Source of the DNA: JAGGVT01 sp965369605
GTDB lineage: Bacteria > JAJVIF01 > JAGGVT01
Direction: 5' to 3'
Assembly (NCBI GenBank): GCA_965369605.1
Contig: CBDURE010000028.1
Span: 1 to 29,974 of the forward strand
Length of the DNA stretch: 29,974 bases
A program made the position numbers and the translations under genes. The notes under the pieces were generated by a model. The model was given only the letters and a program-made list of their open reading frames with translations. It was not told the origin of the DNA and ran no database searches. This document shows, piece by piece, positions 15,502 to 24,096 of the stretch; positions within the stretch are counted from its first letter, which is position 1, and every line of letters begins with the position of its first letter.

Positions 15502-16533
15502 CTAATTCGTAGGTTCCCAGACATACATGCCGGATTTATTGATGTATCCCCATTTACCATCAACCTTGACCATTGCAAGATCATTTAAGAAAGGCTTGGC
15601 GAAATCAAAATGAGTTTTAATTACTTCGCATCCTGTTCTGTCAATATAAGTGCGTATTCCCGCCAGTTCACGTACCGCAAACCCCTCCGAGAAACTGCCA
15701 ACCCATCCGTTTCGGATTTCAAATCGGCTTGCTCCCGCTTTGTCGATATAATTCCATGTACCTGTTATTTCCGGTGTATTTGGGACCATAGACAGTAATG
15801 ACAGAAAAGCCGTGAGGGTGTCACCATTCCATACTCCAGCCAGCCCGTCAGAGTGGCTTTCCGCTCTATCATATTGAGGCTTGACTACAAAGTGCCCGTT
15901 TCTATTGATGAAACCGTATTTACCCTTGCCCCAATCGCCAACTTTCACGCATGCCAGCCCTTCTGAAAATGGTTTTGCCATTTTGTACTTAACATCAATA
16001 ACTGTATGCCCCTGCTTATCAATAAAGCCGTATTTGCCCCTCCTCATAGTGCCAATCCTGACAAGAGCAAGGCCCTCGGAAAATTTCTGGTCGTCTTTTG
16101 TGAAATCCTTGTAAGGAAACTTCGGTTCGATAACCATCCAACCGGACTTGTCAATATATCCATACATCCCGGTTCCAGCATTGCCAACTCTGACAAGAGC
16201 AAGATCCTCCGAGAAACTGTCAGCATAATCGAATTTGATATCTGTCGCTTTGTTTCCATCCCTGTCGATAAAGCCGTACGCAGGTTTTGATTTAGGTTGA
16301 AGCCGGTCTGAAAATGATGCGGTATGGCCACCCAATCTGCCATCAGATGATTTACCGATGGAACGTGGCTGGTTGAGTCTTACAAGCGCAAGTCCCCCGG
16401 AGAAATTCGCGGCTTTATCATACTCAGGTTTGATAACGATTTTTCCCGACTTGTCAATATATCCCCATTTCCCATTCTTCAGAATTGGGAAACGGTTAAC
16501 CACATCCTTTATTTTGAATGCATAATCTGTCAT
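15502..16533 (-). CDS. WG-repeat protein
   Basis: A 343-residue protein built almost entirely of about eight WG-type repeats of 33-40 residues, each of the form GKWGYIDKSGKIVIxPxYDxAxxFSxGLAxVxxxx. The best copies are the first (WGYIDKSG), the third to fifth (YGYIDKSG, YGFIDKQG, YGFINRNG) and the last (WGYINKSG). WG repeats form beta-rich propeller or solenoid folds in scaffold or binding proteins of unknown specific role. There is no signal peptide, so it is probably cytoplasmic, which is unusual next to lipoprotein genes. I chose ATG 16533; a TTG three codons upstream (16542) is possible. No strong ribosome binding site is seen. Confidence 0.85.
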   Translation of the reverse strand: MTDYAFKIKDVVNRFPILKNGKWGYIDKSGKIVIKPEYDKAANFSGGLALVRLNQPRSIGKSSDGRLGGHTASFSDRLQPKSKPAYGFIDRDGNKATDIKFDYADSFSEDLALVRVGNAGTGMYGYIDKSGWMVIEPKFPYKDFTKDDQKFSEGLALVRIGTMRRGKYGFIDKQGHTVIDVKYKMAKPFSEGLACVKVGDWGKGKYGFINRNGHFVVKPQYDRAESHSDGLAGVWNGDTLTAFLSLLSMVPNTPEITGTWNYIDKAGASRFEIRNGWVGSFSEGFAVRELAGIRTYIDRTGCEVIKTHFDFAKPFLNDLAMVKVDGKWGYINKSGMYVWEPTN

Positions 16534-16603
16534 GAGCTTCAATTATAAACGAGATTTATCTGTATGACATGCGGGGCATGATTTTGTTGCAGGTGTAATG
16601 GAT

Positions 16604-16639
16604 AAAAAAAAGCAGGGGCACAGTGCGCTGTGCCCCTGC
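16604..16639 (-). terminator. Rho-independent terminator of topA
   Basis: On the minus strand, the 12-base stem GCAGGGGCACAG/CTGTGCCCCTGC with a 4-base loop is followed by eight T residues, 23 bases beyond the topA stop. This is an ideal intrinsic terminator. Confidence 0.9.
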
Positions 16640-16661
16640 ATGTAATCAGATTTCAACTACA

Positions 16662-18974
16662 TCATTTCGATTCGCCGGTGTCAACATCCTCGGATTGTTC
16701 GCTGGCGGGAACATCGTATTTGGGCTTTTTATCGCCGTCCTGCTTTTTCTTGCCTGAGCCTGCCAGAGGATGAGCGAATGTTACATAATCGCAGTCAGGG
16801 TAATTTGAACAGGAATAGAAAATTCTACCTTTTTTGCTCCTGCGCTCGACCAGTTCACCATTTTCCCGATTTTCCTCCTTGCATTTCGGGCAGGGGAAAC
16901 CAATCGTAAACGGGCGTATGCCCTTGCAGTCAGGATATTTCTCGCAGCCGAAAAATCGTCCGGTACGTGAGCGCCTTAGAATCATGCGGCTTCCGCACAA
17001 CGGGCATGGTTTTTCACCATATTCGACTTCCGCCGATTCACCCTCCGCGGTTTCTTTCTTAACTTTCTTAATATATTTGCAATCGGGATATCCTGAGCAG
17101 CCGGTGAATCGGCCGTAACGGCCTAATTTCTCAATAAGAGACTTGCCGCATTCAGGGCACTCTTCATCGAGTTCCTTTTCGCCAAGGTTTTTCCTGTATT
17201 CACATGTTTCACTTGAACAAGCGAGGTAACTTCCGAAATAGCTGTTCTGCAGAATGAGAGGGCTTCCACACTCAGGACAATCCTCGTTTAACGCTTTGGT
17301 GATTGATTCATACAATGGTTCATAGAATTGCCGGACAACATCCTGCCAGACTCCTTTCCCTTCCTGTATCTGGTCCAGTTCATCCTCCATTCTCGCGGTG
17401 AATTTATAATCGAGAATAGTTGGGAATTTTTCCAGAAGAAGGGCATCCACTTTCCGTCCCAAATCAGTCGGGAAAAACACGCTTTTCTCTCTGTTAACAT
17501 ATTTCCTGTCGAGGAGAATTGAGATCGTGGGAGCGTATGTGCTCGGACGCCCTATGCCCAATTCCTCAAGCATACGAATCAGCGACGCGCTGTTGAATCT
17601 TGGCGGCGGTTCGGTGAAATGCTGTTCTGGTTTCAATTCGACAAGAGAAACTGAATCGCCTTTGCCTACATCAGGAAGGGGCGGTTTTTCATTTTTCTTT
17701 TTCTTATTGTTGTTGTTGTTATCCTCCCAGACTTTTCTGAATCCGGGGAAAACCTGGACTGTTCTTGATGTCCTGAATTCATACTTGCTGCCGGTAACAA
17801 TCAGAGTTGTTATTTTATCCTCGCCGGGAGACATCTGGCTGGCTACACATCGCCGCCAGATAAGGTCATAAAGCGCGTATTCCTCCGATGTAAGTTCATT
17901 TCTAAGCGATTCAGGCGTACGGCTGACATCAGTCGGACGAATAGCCTCATGAGCGTCCTGAATCTTTTTCTTGGTTTTGTATTCGTTCGGCTTGTCGGGC
18001 AGGAATTCCTTTCCGAAAGTATCCTTGATATGCTTCCGCATTTTTTCCAATGCTTCATCGGCGATTCTGAAGGAATCGGTTCGCATATAAGTAATAAGTC
18101 CAACCTGGCGAGTTCCGATTTTGACACCCTCATATAATTTCTGGGCCGTGCGCATTGTTTTACGAGGCGGAGATTTCAGACGTCGGGATGCATCCTGCTG
18201 CATCGTGCTTGTGATAAACGGGGGCAGCGGATTCTTCTTTTTGGTTATCACTTTGATATCATCAACAAGGAATTCGGATGCGTTCAATTCGCCTGAAATG
18301 CGTTTGACATCATCCTCGGATGGTATCTCGATTTTTTTGCCCTCATATTTGGAAAGTTCAGCGCTGAAATTCTCGTTTTTCTCGGTCTTGAAAATCCCCT
18401 CGACTGACCAGTATTCCTGGGGAATAAATTTCTCAATTTCCTCTTCTCTTTCACACACAAGCCGTAACGCGACCGATTGAACACGTCCCGCGCTTAACCC
18501 GCCCTGGATTTCACGCCAGAGGTACGGTGAAAGCGAATAGCCGACAAGTCGGTCGAGGATACGGCGAGCCTGCTGCGCATCGACTTTGGTCTGGTCGATT
18601 TCCCTTGCGCCATCAAGCGCCTCTGTCACAGCGCGCTTTGTTATTTCGTTGAACTCAATTCGTTTTGTGTTTTTCTTTTTCAGGATATATGCCAGATGCC
18701 ATGCTATAGCCTCGCCCTCGCGGTCAGGGTCGGTTGCCAGCAGGACATCATCGGCTTTTTTCGCCGCGGCTTTTAAATCATCCACAATCGCCTTGCGCTC
18801 TTTGGATACTCGATATCGGGGTTCAAAATTATTTTTCACATCAATCCCAAGAGTGCTTTTGGGCAGATCACGGATATGTCCCATGCACGCCATGACCACA
18901 TAATCCCTTCCGAGATATTGGTTTATCGTTTTCGCCTTCGCTTTTGACTCTACAATTACCAGATGTTTCGACAT
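16662..18974 (-). CDS. topA: DNA topoisomerase I (type IA)
   Basis: A 770-residue enzyme that relaxes negative supercoils by single-strand passage. The TOPRIM domain carries E9 in VIVESKAKAKTI and the acidic triad in ATDPDREGEAIAWH (80-93). The catalytic tyrosine is Y296 in VGLITYMRTDS. QARRILDRLVGY (135-146) and GLSAGRVQSVALR (159-171) are conserved core motifs. The C-terminus has four C4 zinc ribbons (about 566-592, 606-632, 657-683, 695-728), one more than the three of E. coli. A low-complexity run, DNNNNNKKKKNEK, interrupts the core near residue 418-430. ATG 18974 begins the canonical MSKHLVIVESK; the upstream GTG is less likely. dprA lies upstream on the same strand, a common gene pair, here about 290 bases apart. 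Confidence 0.96.
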   Translation of the reverse strand: MSKHLVIVESKAKAKTINQYLGRDYVVMACMGHIRDLPKSTLGIDVKNNFEPRYRVSKERKAIVDDLKAAAKKADDVLLATDPDREGEAIAWHLAYILKKKNTKRIEFNEITKRAVTEALDGAREIDQTKVDAQQARRILDRLVGYSLSPYLWREIQGGLSAGRVQSVALRLVCEREEEIEKFIPQEYWSVEGIFKTEKNENFSAELSKYEGKKIEIPSEDDVKRISGELNASEFLVDDIKVITKKKNPLPPFITSTMQQDASRRLKSPPRKTMRTAQKLYEGVKIGTRQVGLITYMRTDSFRIADEALEKMRKHIKDTFGKEFLPDKPNEYKTKKKIQDAHEAIRPTDVSRTPESLRNELTSEEYALYDLIWRRCVASQMSPGEDKITTLIVTGSKYEFRTSRTVQVFPGFRKVWEDNNNNNKKKKNEKPPLPDVGKGDSVSLVELKPEQHFTEPPPRFNSASLIRMLEELGIGRPSTYAPTISILLDRKYVNREKSVFFPTDLGRKVDALLLEKFPTILDYKFTARMEDELDQIQEGKGVWQDVVRQFYEPLYESITKALNEDCPECGSPLILQNSYFGSYLACSSETCEYRKNLGEKELDEECPECGKSLIEKLGRYGRFTGCSGYPDCKYIKKVKKETAEGESAEVEYGEKPCPLCGSRMILRRSRTGRFFGCEKYPDCKGIRPFTIGFPCPKCKEENRENGELVERRSKKGRIFYSCSNYPDCDYVTFAHPLAGSGKKKQDGDKKPKYDVPASEQSEDVDTGESK

Positions 18975-19158
18975 AATCACCACACAAAGAATTTCATATA
19001 TATAATAAGTAGTAAATCATTTTCTTCATTCCTGATATATAAGGCAGGGATTATATCATAAAGAAACAATTTTCCAATCAAATGTTTAATCGGATTCATT
19101 TTAATTTTATTAAATTTTCTAGTGATGCGGCAGGGCGTTTTGATGGTTCCGTGTGTTT

Positions 19159-19254
19159 ATGTGTAGGGGCAACCCCCCGTGGTTGCCCTGTATTTGTGCT
19201 ATTCCTCAGGGCAACCACAGGGAAATTCCCCACTAGTGGGTTGCCCCTACACAT
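19159..19254. repeat. 96-bp inverted repeat between dprA and topA
   Basis: The outer arms are ATGTGTAGGGGCAACCC and GGGTTGCCCCTACACAT. Nested inside are GTGGTTGCCCTG and CAGGGCAACCAC. The element can form a long cruciform. Repeats of the GTAGGGGCAACCCC type occur in many environmental bacteria. It takes up a third of the gap between dprA and topA; nothing else is recognisable in that gap. Confidence 0.7.
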
Positions 19255-19267
19255 CATGATTTTACTA

Positions 19268-20401
19268 TCACGGCGCGAGACGCACATACCTTTTACCGCT
19301 TACTTCCTTCACATAACCATCCATCTGGAGTTGAAGCATCATGCCTGACAGTTTGCTTATCGGGAGTTTTGCCTCAACCGCGATTTCATCAATGTGTTTC
19401 GACTCCCACCCGATAGATTCAACAATTCTCTGGCTGATTTCATCCAGCGGTGGAAGTGAAACCTGCTGCTGACGTTTTTGCATGACCAGTCTGAAAATCC
19501 CAAGAATGTCGTCAATTGTGAGTATCAGTGACGCTCCATCGCATATCAATTGATTTGTGCCTTTCGCGTTCGGATTATCAATGCGATCCGGAATCGCCAT
19601 AATCTCCCTGCCGAGTTCCATTGCGTAGTCGGATGTTATCAACGCTCCGCTTCGTTCCGGCGCCTGTATGACGAGAATCCCCCTACTCAGTCCGGCTATT
19701 ATTCGATTCCTGACCGGGAATCGATACGGCTCCGGCTGTGATCCCGGGGGGAATTCTGAAATCAACGCGCCGTTTTCAGCAATTCGATTAAATAGATTCT
19801 CGTTGCTTTGGGGAAATGTGATATCGATCCCCGAACCGAAAACGGCGAATGTTTTGCCGCCTGCTTCTATCGCGCCCTTGTGCGCTTCACTGTCGATTCC
19901 CGATGCTCCACCGGAAATGATTGTGAATCCCATACGGGCAAGTTCCTTCGCGAACCTGAATGACTGCTCCCTGCCGTAGCGGCTCGCTCGACGAGTTCCC
20001 ACGATACCGAGTGATAAATCGAAATCGTATTCGACATCGCCCCTGACATAAAGCAAAGGAGGCGGCAGCAGCGCTTCTCGTAGTTTTTCAGGATAATCCC
20101 TGTCCCAGAAAGTAACCAGACGGACATTTTTCCCCTGTATTCGCTCCATGCCAAGTCCGGGTTTCAATTGCCTTTTGATTTTAAGCAGCGCGGTTACAGA
20201 TTGCCTCGCCAGGCCGGGTACGCCCTTGAACTGACCCTCTGTAGCGTTGTAGATATTCTCAAATGTTTTGAAATGCTCAAGAAGCAGTTTGAAATTACGT
20301 TTGAATGACTCACTCCCGTTCAGCCCGACAAGGTAGTTAAGCTCACCGCTCGAGATTTTAATATGCTCGAAATTGGTTTTAGCGTCCGAATTGTTTTTCA
20401 T
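19268..20401 (-). CDS. dprA: DNA-processing protein DprA (Smf)
   Basis: A 377-residue protein that loads RecA onto incoming single-stranded DNA during natural transformation. The Rossmann-like core is complete: YPEKLREALLPPPLLYVRG, GIVGTRRASRYG, ISGGASGIDSEAHKGAIEAG, VFGSGIDITFPQSN, LISEFPPGSQPEPYRFPVRN, then RIIAGLS and ERSGALITSDYAMELGREIMA. An N-terminal helical part (residues 1-80) and a C-terminal winged-helix domain (about 315-377, ending GYVKEVSGKRYVRLAP) flank it, as in full-length members. The ATG has a modest GAG-type site. The presence suggests capacity for, or a remnant of, DNA uptake, which may bear on the mobile elements nearby. Confidence 0.94.
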   Translation of the reverse strand: MKNNSDAKTNFEHIKISSGELNYLVGLNGSESFKRNFKLLLEHFKTFENIYNATEGQFKGVPGLARQSVTALLKIKRQLKPGLGMERIQGKNVRLVTFWDRDYPEKLREALLPPPLLYVRGDVEYDFDLSLGIVGTRRASRYGREQSFRFAKELARMGFTIISGGASGIDSEAHKGAIEAGGKTFAVFGSGIDITFPQSNENLFNRIAENGALISEFPPGSQPEPYRFPVRNRIIAGLSRGILVIQAPERSGALITSDYAMELGREIMAIPDRIDNPNAKGTNQLICDGASLILTIDDILGIFRLVMQKRQQQVSLPPLDEISQRIVESIGWESKHIDEIAVEAKLPISKLSGMMLQLQMDGYVKEVSGKRYVRLAP

Positions 20402-20526
20402 TGTGCACTCAGATTTCCTTTACAGATTTAAATTCAAGTACCCAATAGACGGCGCCGAACGTCAAAACGCTGCAGATTTTTTCATTTTTTATTTGGAGAT
20501 TTGGAGATTTTAGAGGGTGTTAAATC

Positions 20527-20680
20527 GTTTTTACCTGGCGGCTGATATCCCGGACGCCCCCAGTCGGGGATAAACGCGTCGGGTCCGAACAATCCATCGG
20601 GAGGGATTCCCGGTTGCATTTCGTTCGGAATATTGCAAGCCGCATCAAACCTGCCCATTCCGATAAACGCCCCACCGCCT
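20527..20680 (-). pseudogene. Pro/Gly-rich C-terminal gene fragment, left copy
   Basis: On the minus strand a frame reads GGGAFIGMGRFDAACNIPNE, then MQPGIPPDGLFGPD, AFIPDWGRPGYQPP and a short Lys-rich end. The DGLFGPDAFIPDWGRPGY part is the same as in the fragment at 24097-24459, with an Ile/Thr and a Gln/Arg change. There is no start. The 5' end runs into the inverted-repeat element at 20677. I do not recognise the parent protein; a C-terminal piece of a large secreted or polymorphic-toxin-like protein is possible but unproven. Confidence 0.5.
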
Positions 20681-20784
20681 TTTTATGTTGCTGATTAAAC
20701 CTGCCTAATTCAACATTCTTGACACATACTTGCCTTATAACATCAGTCCTGTTCAGCGAATAAAAAGGGCGCTGTCCCCTTTTC
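20677..20784. mobile_element. Inverted-repeat element, left flank of ABC-3C operon
   Basis: Closely similar over about 100 bases to 23978-24096 in the same orientation, sharing GCTGATTAAACC, ACATCAGTCCTGTTCAGCGA and the right end AAAAGGGCGCTGTCCCCTTTT. The left end is eroded. Two further degenerate right-end-like strings follow at about 20810-20840 and 20870-20900. Together with the Pro/Gly-rich fragment these fill the 550-base gap between dprA and the ABC-3C ATPase gene. Confidence 0.65.
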
Positions 20785-20951
20785 CCTTTCCTCTGATGAA
20801 TAAACAATTGAAAAAGGTTCTCTGTTCCCTTTTTCCATAATAGAATTGTGAAATTTGTCAGACGCTTAAAAAGACGCCATTAGGTGCTGTCCCTTTTTAC
20901 CGATGAATGGCACCTATAAGCAAACTGACTCGAATTGTCTTGCCAAAGAGA

Positions 20952-22748
20952 TCACCATGTCGGCATTTTGAAAAGGCGACCCTGCTCATTTTCGTCATGT
21001 AAAGTGAGTATGATTTCACTTTGGTCGAATACCGGAGGATCCTTGTCTTCACGTGACGGAAGGTTAGAATCTATTAAAGTGATGATCGATTGAATTCCAA
21101 GGTTTGAATAATGATGAATAACTGCAAGTAGGTTTACTATCTTTCGATCCTCGATTGATTCGAACACGCCATCGTGAAAAACAAAACGAGGGAATTCGTC
21201 ACCTAGATGTGCGCGCAAAACTGCCATATCAAACGCAATACAGAGAAGTTTACGGTATGTGTGACCAAGGTCAGCACTGGTGGCATTGCCTGACTCATCG
21301 AGAATTTCCGCCTTGAACTCTAAGTGCCCTTTTTTGTTTGGAGAAACGCTTAACAGGGCCTTACGGGCTATCACTTCTTCGATGATCCCATTGAAATGCA
21401 ATCGAATAGATGAGAACAGGCTACTTTTATCTTCGTTTTGTTCCTCGACGTCAGTTTCAATCTGTGTCTGAAGTTGTCCACATTGCTCTGATAACGTACG
21501 GATGCTCGTGCGTAGATCCTGCAAACGATGTATGAATCCACGTTGCCGTTCCAGCGATTCGATATCCGCTCTTAAAGTCACCATGGTGTTGGAAACATAC
21601 TTATATTTATCAAAAACATCCGTGCCACTCAAGAATGACAAAGAATCAGAGCGTTGCTTGCCCAGAGAACTCAGCTCAACATTTAAGCGTTTTATCTCAA
21701 CCTCACACTCGTCAAGTTCTTCTTGAAGATAGGCACGTCGCTCTTCTGTAATTGCACGGTTGAAGGTAATTAATTGCTGGAAGTCCTTTTTGATTTGGCC
21801 CAGGAATTGAATGCCAGCTTCTTTAAAAAGCTGCTCTGCTTCATCCACACTAAATTGCATTTGTTCCTGTTTTAAGGAAGAGAGAATCTTCTTTCTATTT
21901 TGGCTAAATGAATAACGCTTCTCATTTAATTCAGCGATACGATCATCAATTTCATCAACCAGTTGCTTAGTAAGGTCTTTGTCCTGTGTGCGGAAATCGA
22001 AGGCGTCCAATAGCTTCTGTTTTTTCTCAGATTCTTGCTGTTTGAGTAGCAATAAGCCCTCAATTTTACTGATATCCTCAATTGAACCACCCAATTCAGC
22101 TTTAATGGTTTGCTCTTTTTCCAATTCAGCTTTGAGTTCATCTTCCTTTTTATAATGTAAATCTATTAGCTCGGCATTAAAGCCAAGAATATGAGCGAGA
22201 AAAGGCTTCCAATCTGAATGCGCACCAATAAATTTTCCCAGTTGGAATACATCACGATAATCTTCCTGAGAACGTAATAAATAGCCCAGGCCCTTGCGGA
22301 AGGACCAGGGTTTAAGGGAGCGATAATCGAGCAAGCTATCTAACATTTTACGTGCTTGATTGAAGGGCATTTCCTGGTGATCCCACTGGCTCTCTTCTAA
22401 TGTAGTGTAATCCTGATTGCTCTCAATATGTTTTTTGAAACTAATTTTACTTGCCTTGTCTACACTACGACGAACGGTTAGATAAGATCCATCCCTCAAT
22501 TCTATCTCAAGAAAAAACACAAATTTCTCAAACATATCGAAATGTTTAAAGAGAAAAAACTTAGACGTTCGGCTAGCGAGAAGGCTGAAATCTAGCAAAC
22601 GTCCCAAGGTGGATTTTCCAAGATTGTGTGTATCTTTGTCACGATTTTCTGGCAAGCGGATTTCTGCCATGACAACGTTCAAGCCCTGCACAAAATCTAT
22701 TGGCTCGAAAACATCCGGCATATTAGAATAAAGTCTAGTTAGTTTCAT
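20952..22748 (-). CDS. DUF2326 coiled-coil ATPase of an ABC-three-component system
   Basis: A 598-residue SMC/Rad50-like ATPase. The start MKLTRLYSN, then FEPIDFVQGLNVVMAEIRL and the P-loop-like KDTHNLGKSTLGRLLDF (38-54), are hallmarks of DUF2326 proteins. A long Glu/Lys/Gln-rich coiled coil spans roughly residues 195-450. The C-terminal half-ATPase shows SADLGHTYRKLLCIAFDMAV as the signature region and PRFVFHDGVFESIEDRK as the Walker B region. These proteins are the ATPase of ABC-3C conflict systems, thought to sense invading nucleic acid and license an effector. ATG 22748 is preferred to TTG 22793 because it gives the family's usual N-terminus; it overlaps the small middle gene by 14 bases. 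Confidence 0.85.
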   Translation of the reverse strand: MKLTRLYSNMPDVFEPIDFVQGLNVVMAEIRLPENRDKDTHNLGKSTLGRLLDFSLLASRTSKFFLFKHFDMFEKFVFFLEIELRDGSYLTVRRSVDKASKISFKKHIESNQDYTTLEESQWDHQEMPFNQARKMLDSLLDYRSLKPWSFRKGLGYLLRSQEDYRDVFQLGKFIGAHSDWKPFLAHILGFNAELIDLHYKKEDELKAELEKEQTIKAELGGSIEDISKIEGLLLLKQQESEKKQKLLDAFDFRTQDKDLTKQLVDEIDDRIAELNEKRYSFSQNRKKILSSLKQEQMQFSVDEAEQLFKEAGIQFLGQIKKDFQQLITFNRAITEERRAYLQEELDECEVEIKRLNVELSSLGKQRSDSLSFLSGTDVFDKYKYVSNTMVTLRADIESLERQRGFIHRLQDLRTSIRTLSEQCGQLQTQIETDVEEQNEDKSSLFSSIRLHFNGIIEEVIARKALLSVSPNKKGHLEFKAEILDESGNATSADLGHTYRKLLCIAFDMAVLRAHLGDEFPRFVFHDGVFESIEDRKIVNLLAVIHHYSNLGIQSIITLIDSNLPSREDKDPPVFDQSEIILTLHDENEQGRLFKMPTW

Positions 22749-22983
22749 TAGATCCCAAGTATTCCACGGCGTCAGTTTTTGGTCGATAATCAATGAGCCC
22801 TAAAATGTAAAGGAGATTCAACGCTGGGAGGAAAAGTATGTCTCCTCCGTTAACAGCCTTCTTGGTATAATTTCGCAGGTTTTCATAGTCCACAAGCCGT
22901 TGTTTTTTTAGTCGCTTCAGCAATAACAAGGATACATTTATAACAGTTCGATCGGGGTGTGAGTGCTTAGTTGGTCTCAGCAT
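22735..22983 (-). CDS. ABC-three-component middle component (small linker protein)
   Basis: An 82-residue protein between nuclease and ATPase genes. It has MLRPTKHSHPDRTVINVSLL near the start, a helical KRLKKQRLVDYENLRNY segment, and DILFLPALNLLYILGLIDYR with a short tail. This matches the small winged-helix-like middle components of ABC-3C systems, which bridge effector and ATPase. GGGGAGG (22990-22996) is six bases before ATG 22983, which settles the start. It overlaps the end of the nuclease gene by 17 bases and the start of the ATPase gene by 14, a sign of strict translational coupling and fixed stoichiometry. Confidence 0.8.
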   Translation of the reverse strand: MLRPTKHSHPDRTVINVSLLLLKRLKKQRLVDYENLRNYTKKAVNGGDILFLPALNLLYILGLIDYRPKTDAVEYLGSNETN

Positions 22984-23938
22984 CGCCAACCTCCCCAATA
23001 TCACAATTCCAGTACATATAAAAAAGTACAGCTCGTGTTAGACGCTTATGTTTGGTCTGGTTTAGTACAGGATCGCGTCCGAACAGCAAATCAAGCAAGT
23101 ATTCCATCACCTTATCAAATTCCTGATAATCCTTACGATGTGCGATGATTTTAAACTGGAATTCATCAACAATTGTCTTGTACTTACTCAAAAGATCGAG
23201 GTTTTCCGGTGCTGACAGGAATGTATAAATCTGTGCGGTCTCTTTCAGGTATTTTTTACGGAAGTCTTTAGCATATTCATTACTCATTCTATTTAGCTGG
23301 TTCTTTTGCTCGTAGGTTACGCGTGGTGTTGGCGGATCGTCAAGCACTGTTATTGTATCAGCCTTCTGCGCCGCCAGAGCTTCCACGACTTCGGCTAAAT
23401 CTTCAGAGGTAATAATCAATGGTGAATCAACCAAATCGAGTTTCGCTAGATCTGCCACATCAGGGAATTCCCTAAGCCACAGTTCAATCTGTTCCAATCC
23501 ACACAAGTAAATTGATTTGTCTGGGATGTTACACTCTTTGGCGAGATGCGAACAAATCGTGTTATGCGTATTTGCGGTTAAACGTCGGTTTGCAAATAAT
23601 ATATAGTTGTCAAGTTCCTTGCTATCACGCAATTTTTTTATTCGCAGGATCTCTTTGTCAAGTATGGTATTTGTGCTGGTGGGGCTGTAGAAATCAGTCT
23701 CCGAGAAACTCCGATTGATGCCATTTGTGTGCTTTGCCTGAATGATCGTCGTGCCAATCCACGGTTCTGCAGTGCTGGGAAACCTTTCGGCCTTACCGAC
23801 AAATTTGGCATCGCGCCCACCATCAGGACCTTTAGCAAAGCCTTGCACAGCAGTGCCAAACAATTTTTTACATAGAAGCACGATCAACGTTTCAAATTGC
23901 TCGTAGCTAAGATTTTCGTATGAATACCTCACTAGCAT
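22967..23938 (-). CDS. PD-(D/E)xK nuclease-like effector of an ABC-three-component system
   Basis: A 323-residue protein. The N-terminal domain (1-150) has the Mrr-like nuclease pattern: E16 in YEQFETLI, GPDGGRDAKFVG with D43, and IIQAKH with Q67 and K69. It probably cleaves DNA. The middle has NYILFANRRLTANTH, common in this class of restriction-like domains. The C-terminal 100 residues (RKKYLKETAQIYTFL to RLTRAVLFYMYWNCDIGE) look like the ABC-3C C-terminal domain that joins effector to the ATPase machinery. It is the first gene of the operon. Its ATG is only 40 bases from the inverted-repeat element at 23978, so the promoter must lie in or very near that element. Confidence 0.82.
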   Translation of the reverse strand: MLVRYSYENLSYEQFETLIVLLCKKLFGTAVQGFAKGPDGGRDAKFVGKAERFPSTAEPWIGTTIIQAKHTNGINRSFSETDFYSPTSTNTILDKEILRIKKLRDSKELDNYILFANRRLTANTHNTICSHLAKECNIPDKSIYLCGLEQIELWLREFPDVADLAKLDLVDSPLIITSEDLAEVVEALAAQKADTITVLDDPPTPRVTYEQKNQLNRMSNEYAKDFRKKYLKETAQIYTFLSAPENLDLLSKYKTIVDEFQFKIIAHRKDYQEFDKVMEYLLDLLFGRDPVLNQTKHKRLTRAVLFYMYWNCDIGEVGDAETN

Positions 23939-23977
23939 TACACCGTAAGAGTCATCAATGTCATGAATAGTACAAAT

Positions 23978-24096
23978 AAGGGGACAGCGCCCTTTTTTGT
24001 CGCTGATTAAACCAGCCTATTTCAACATCATTGATATACACTTGCCTTACAACATCAGTCCTGTTCAGCGAACAAAAAAGGCGCTGTCCCTTTTTT
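23978..24096. mobile_element. 119-bp inverted-repeat element, right flank of ABC-3C operon
   Basis: The terminal inverted repeats are clear: AAGGGGACAGCGCCCTTTTT, then GTCGCTGA on the left, mirrored by TTCAGCGAAC and AAAAAAGGCGCTGTCCCTTT on the right. It is about 30 bases per arm with a 60-base centre. A directly oriented sister copy lies at 20677-20784, on the far side of the operon. Confidence 0.7.

Noticed and set aside
16834..17118. Plus-strand open frames opposite topA
   Set aside because: They are antisense shadows of the zinc-ribbon and core coding regions, with no start signals or family resemblance.
20520..20807. Minus-strand 95-codon frame as a protein
   Set aside because: It is the translation of the inverted-repeat element followed by the wrong frame of the Pro/Gly-rich fragment.
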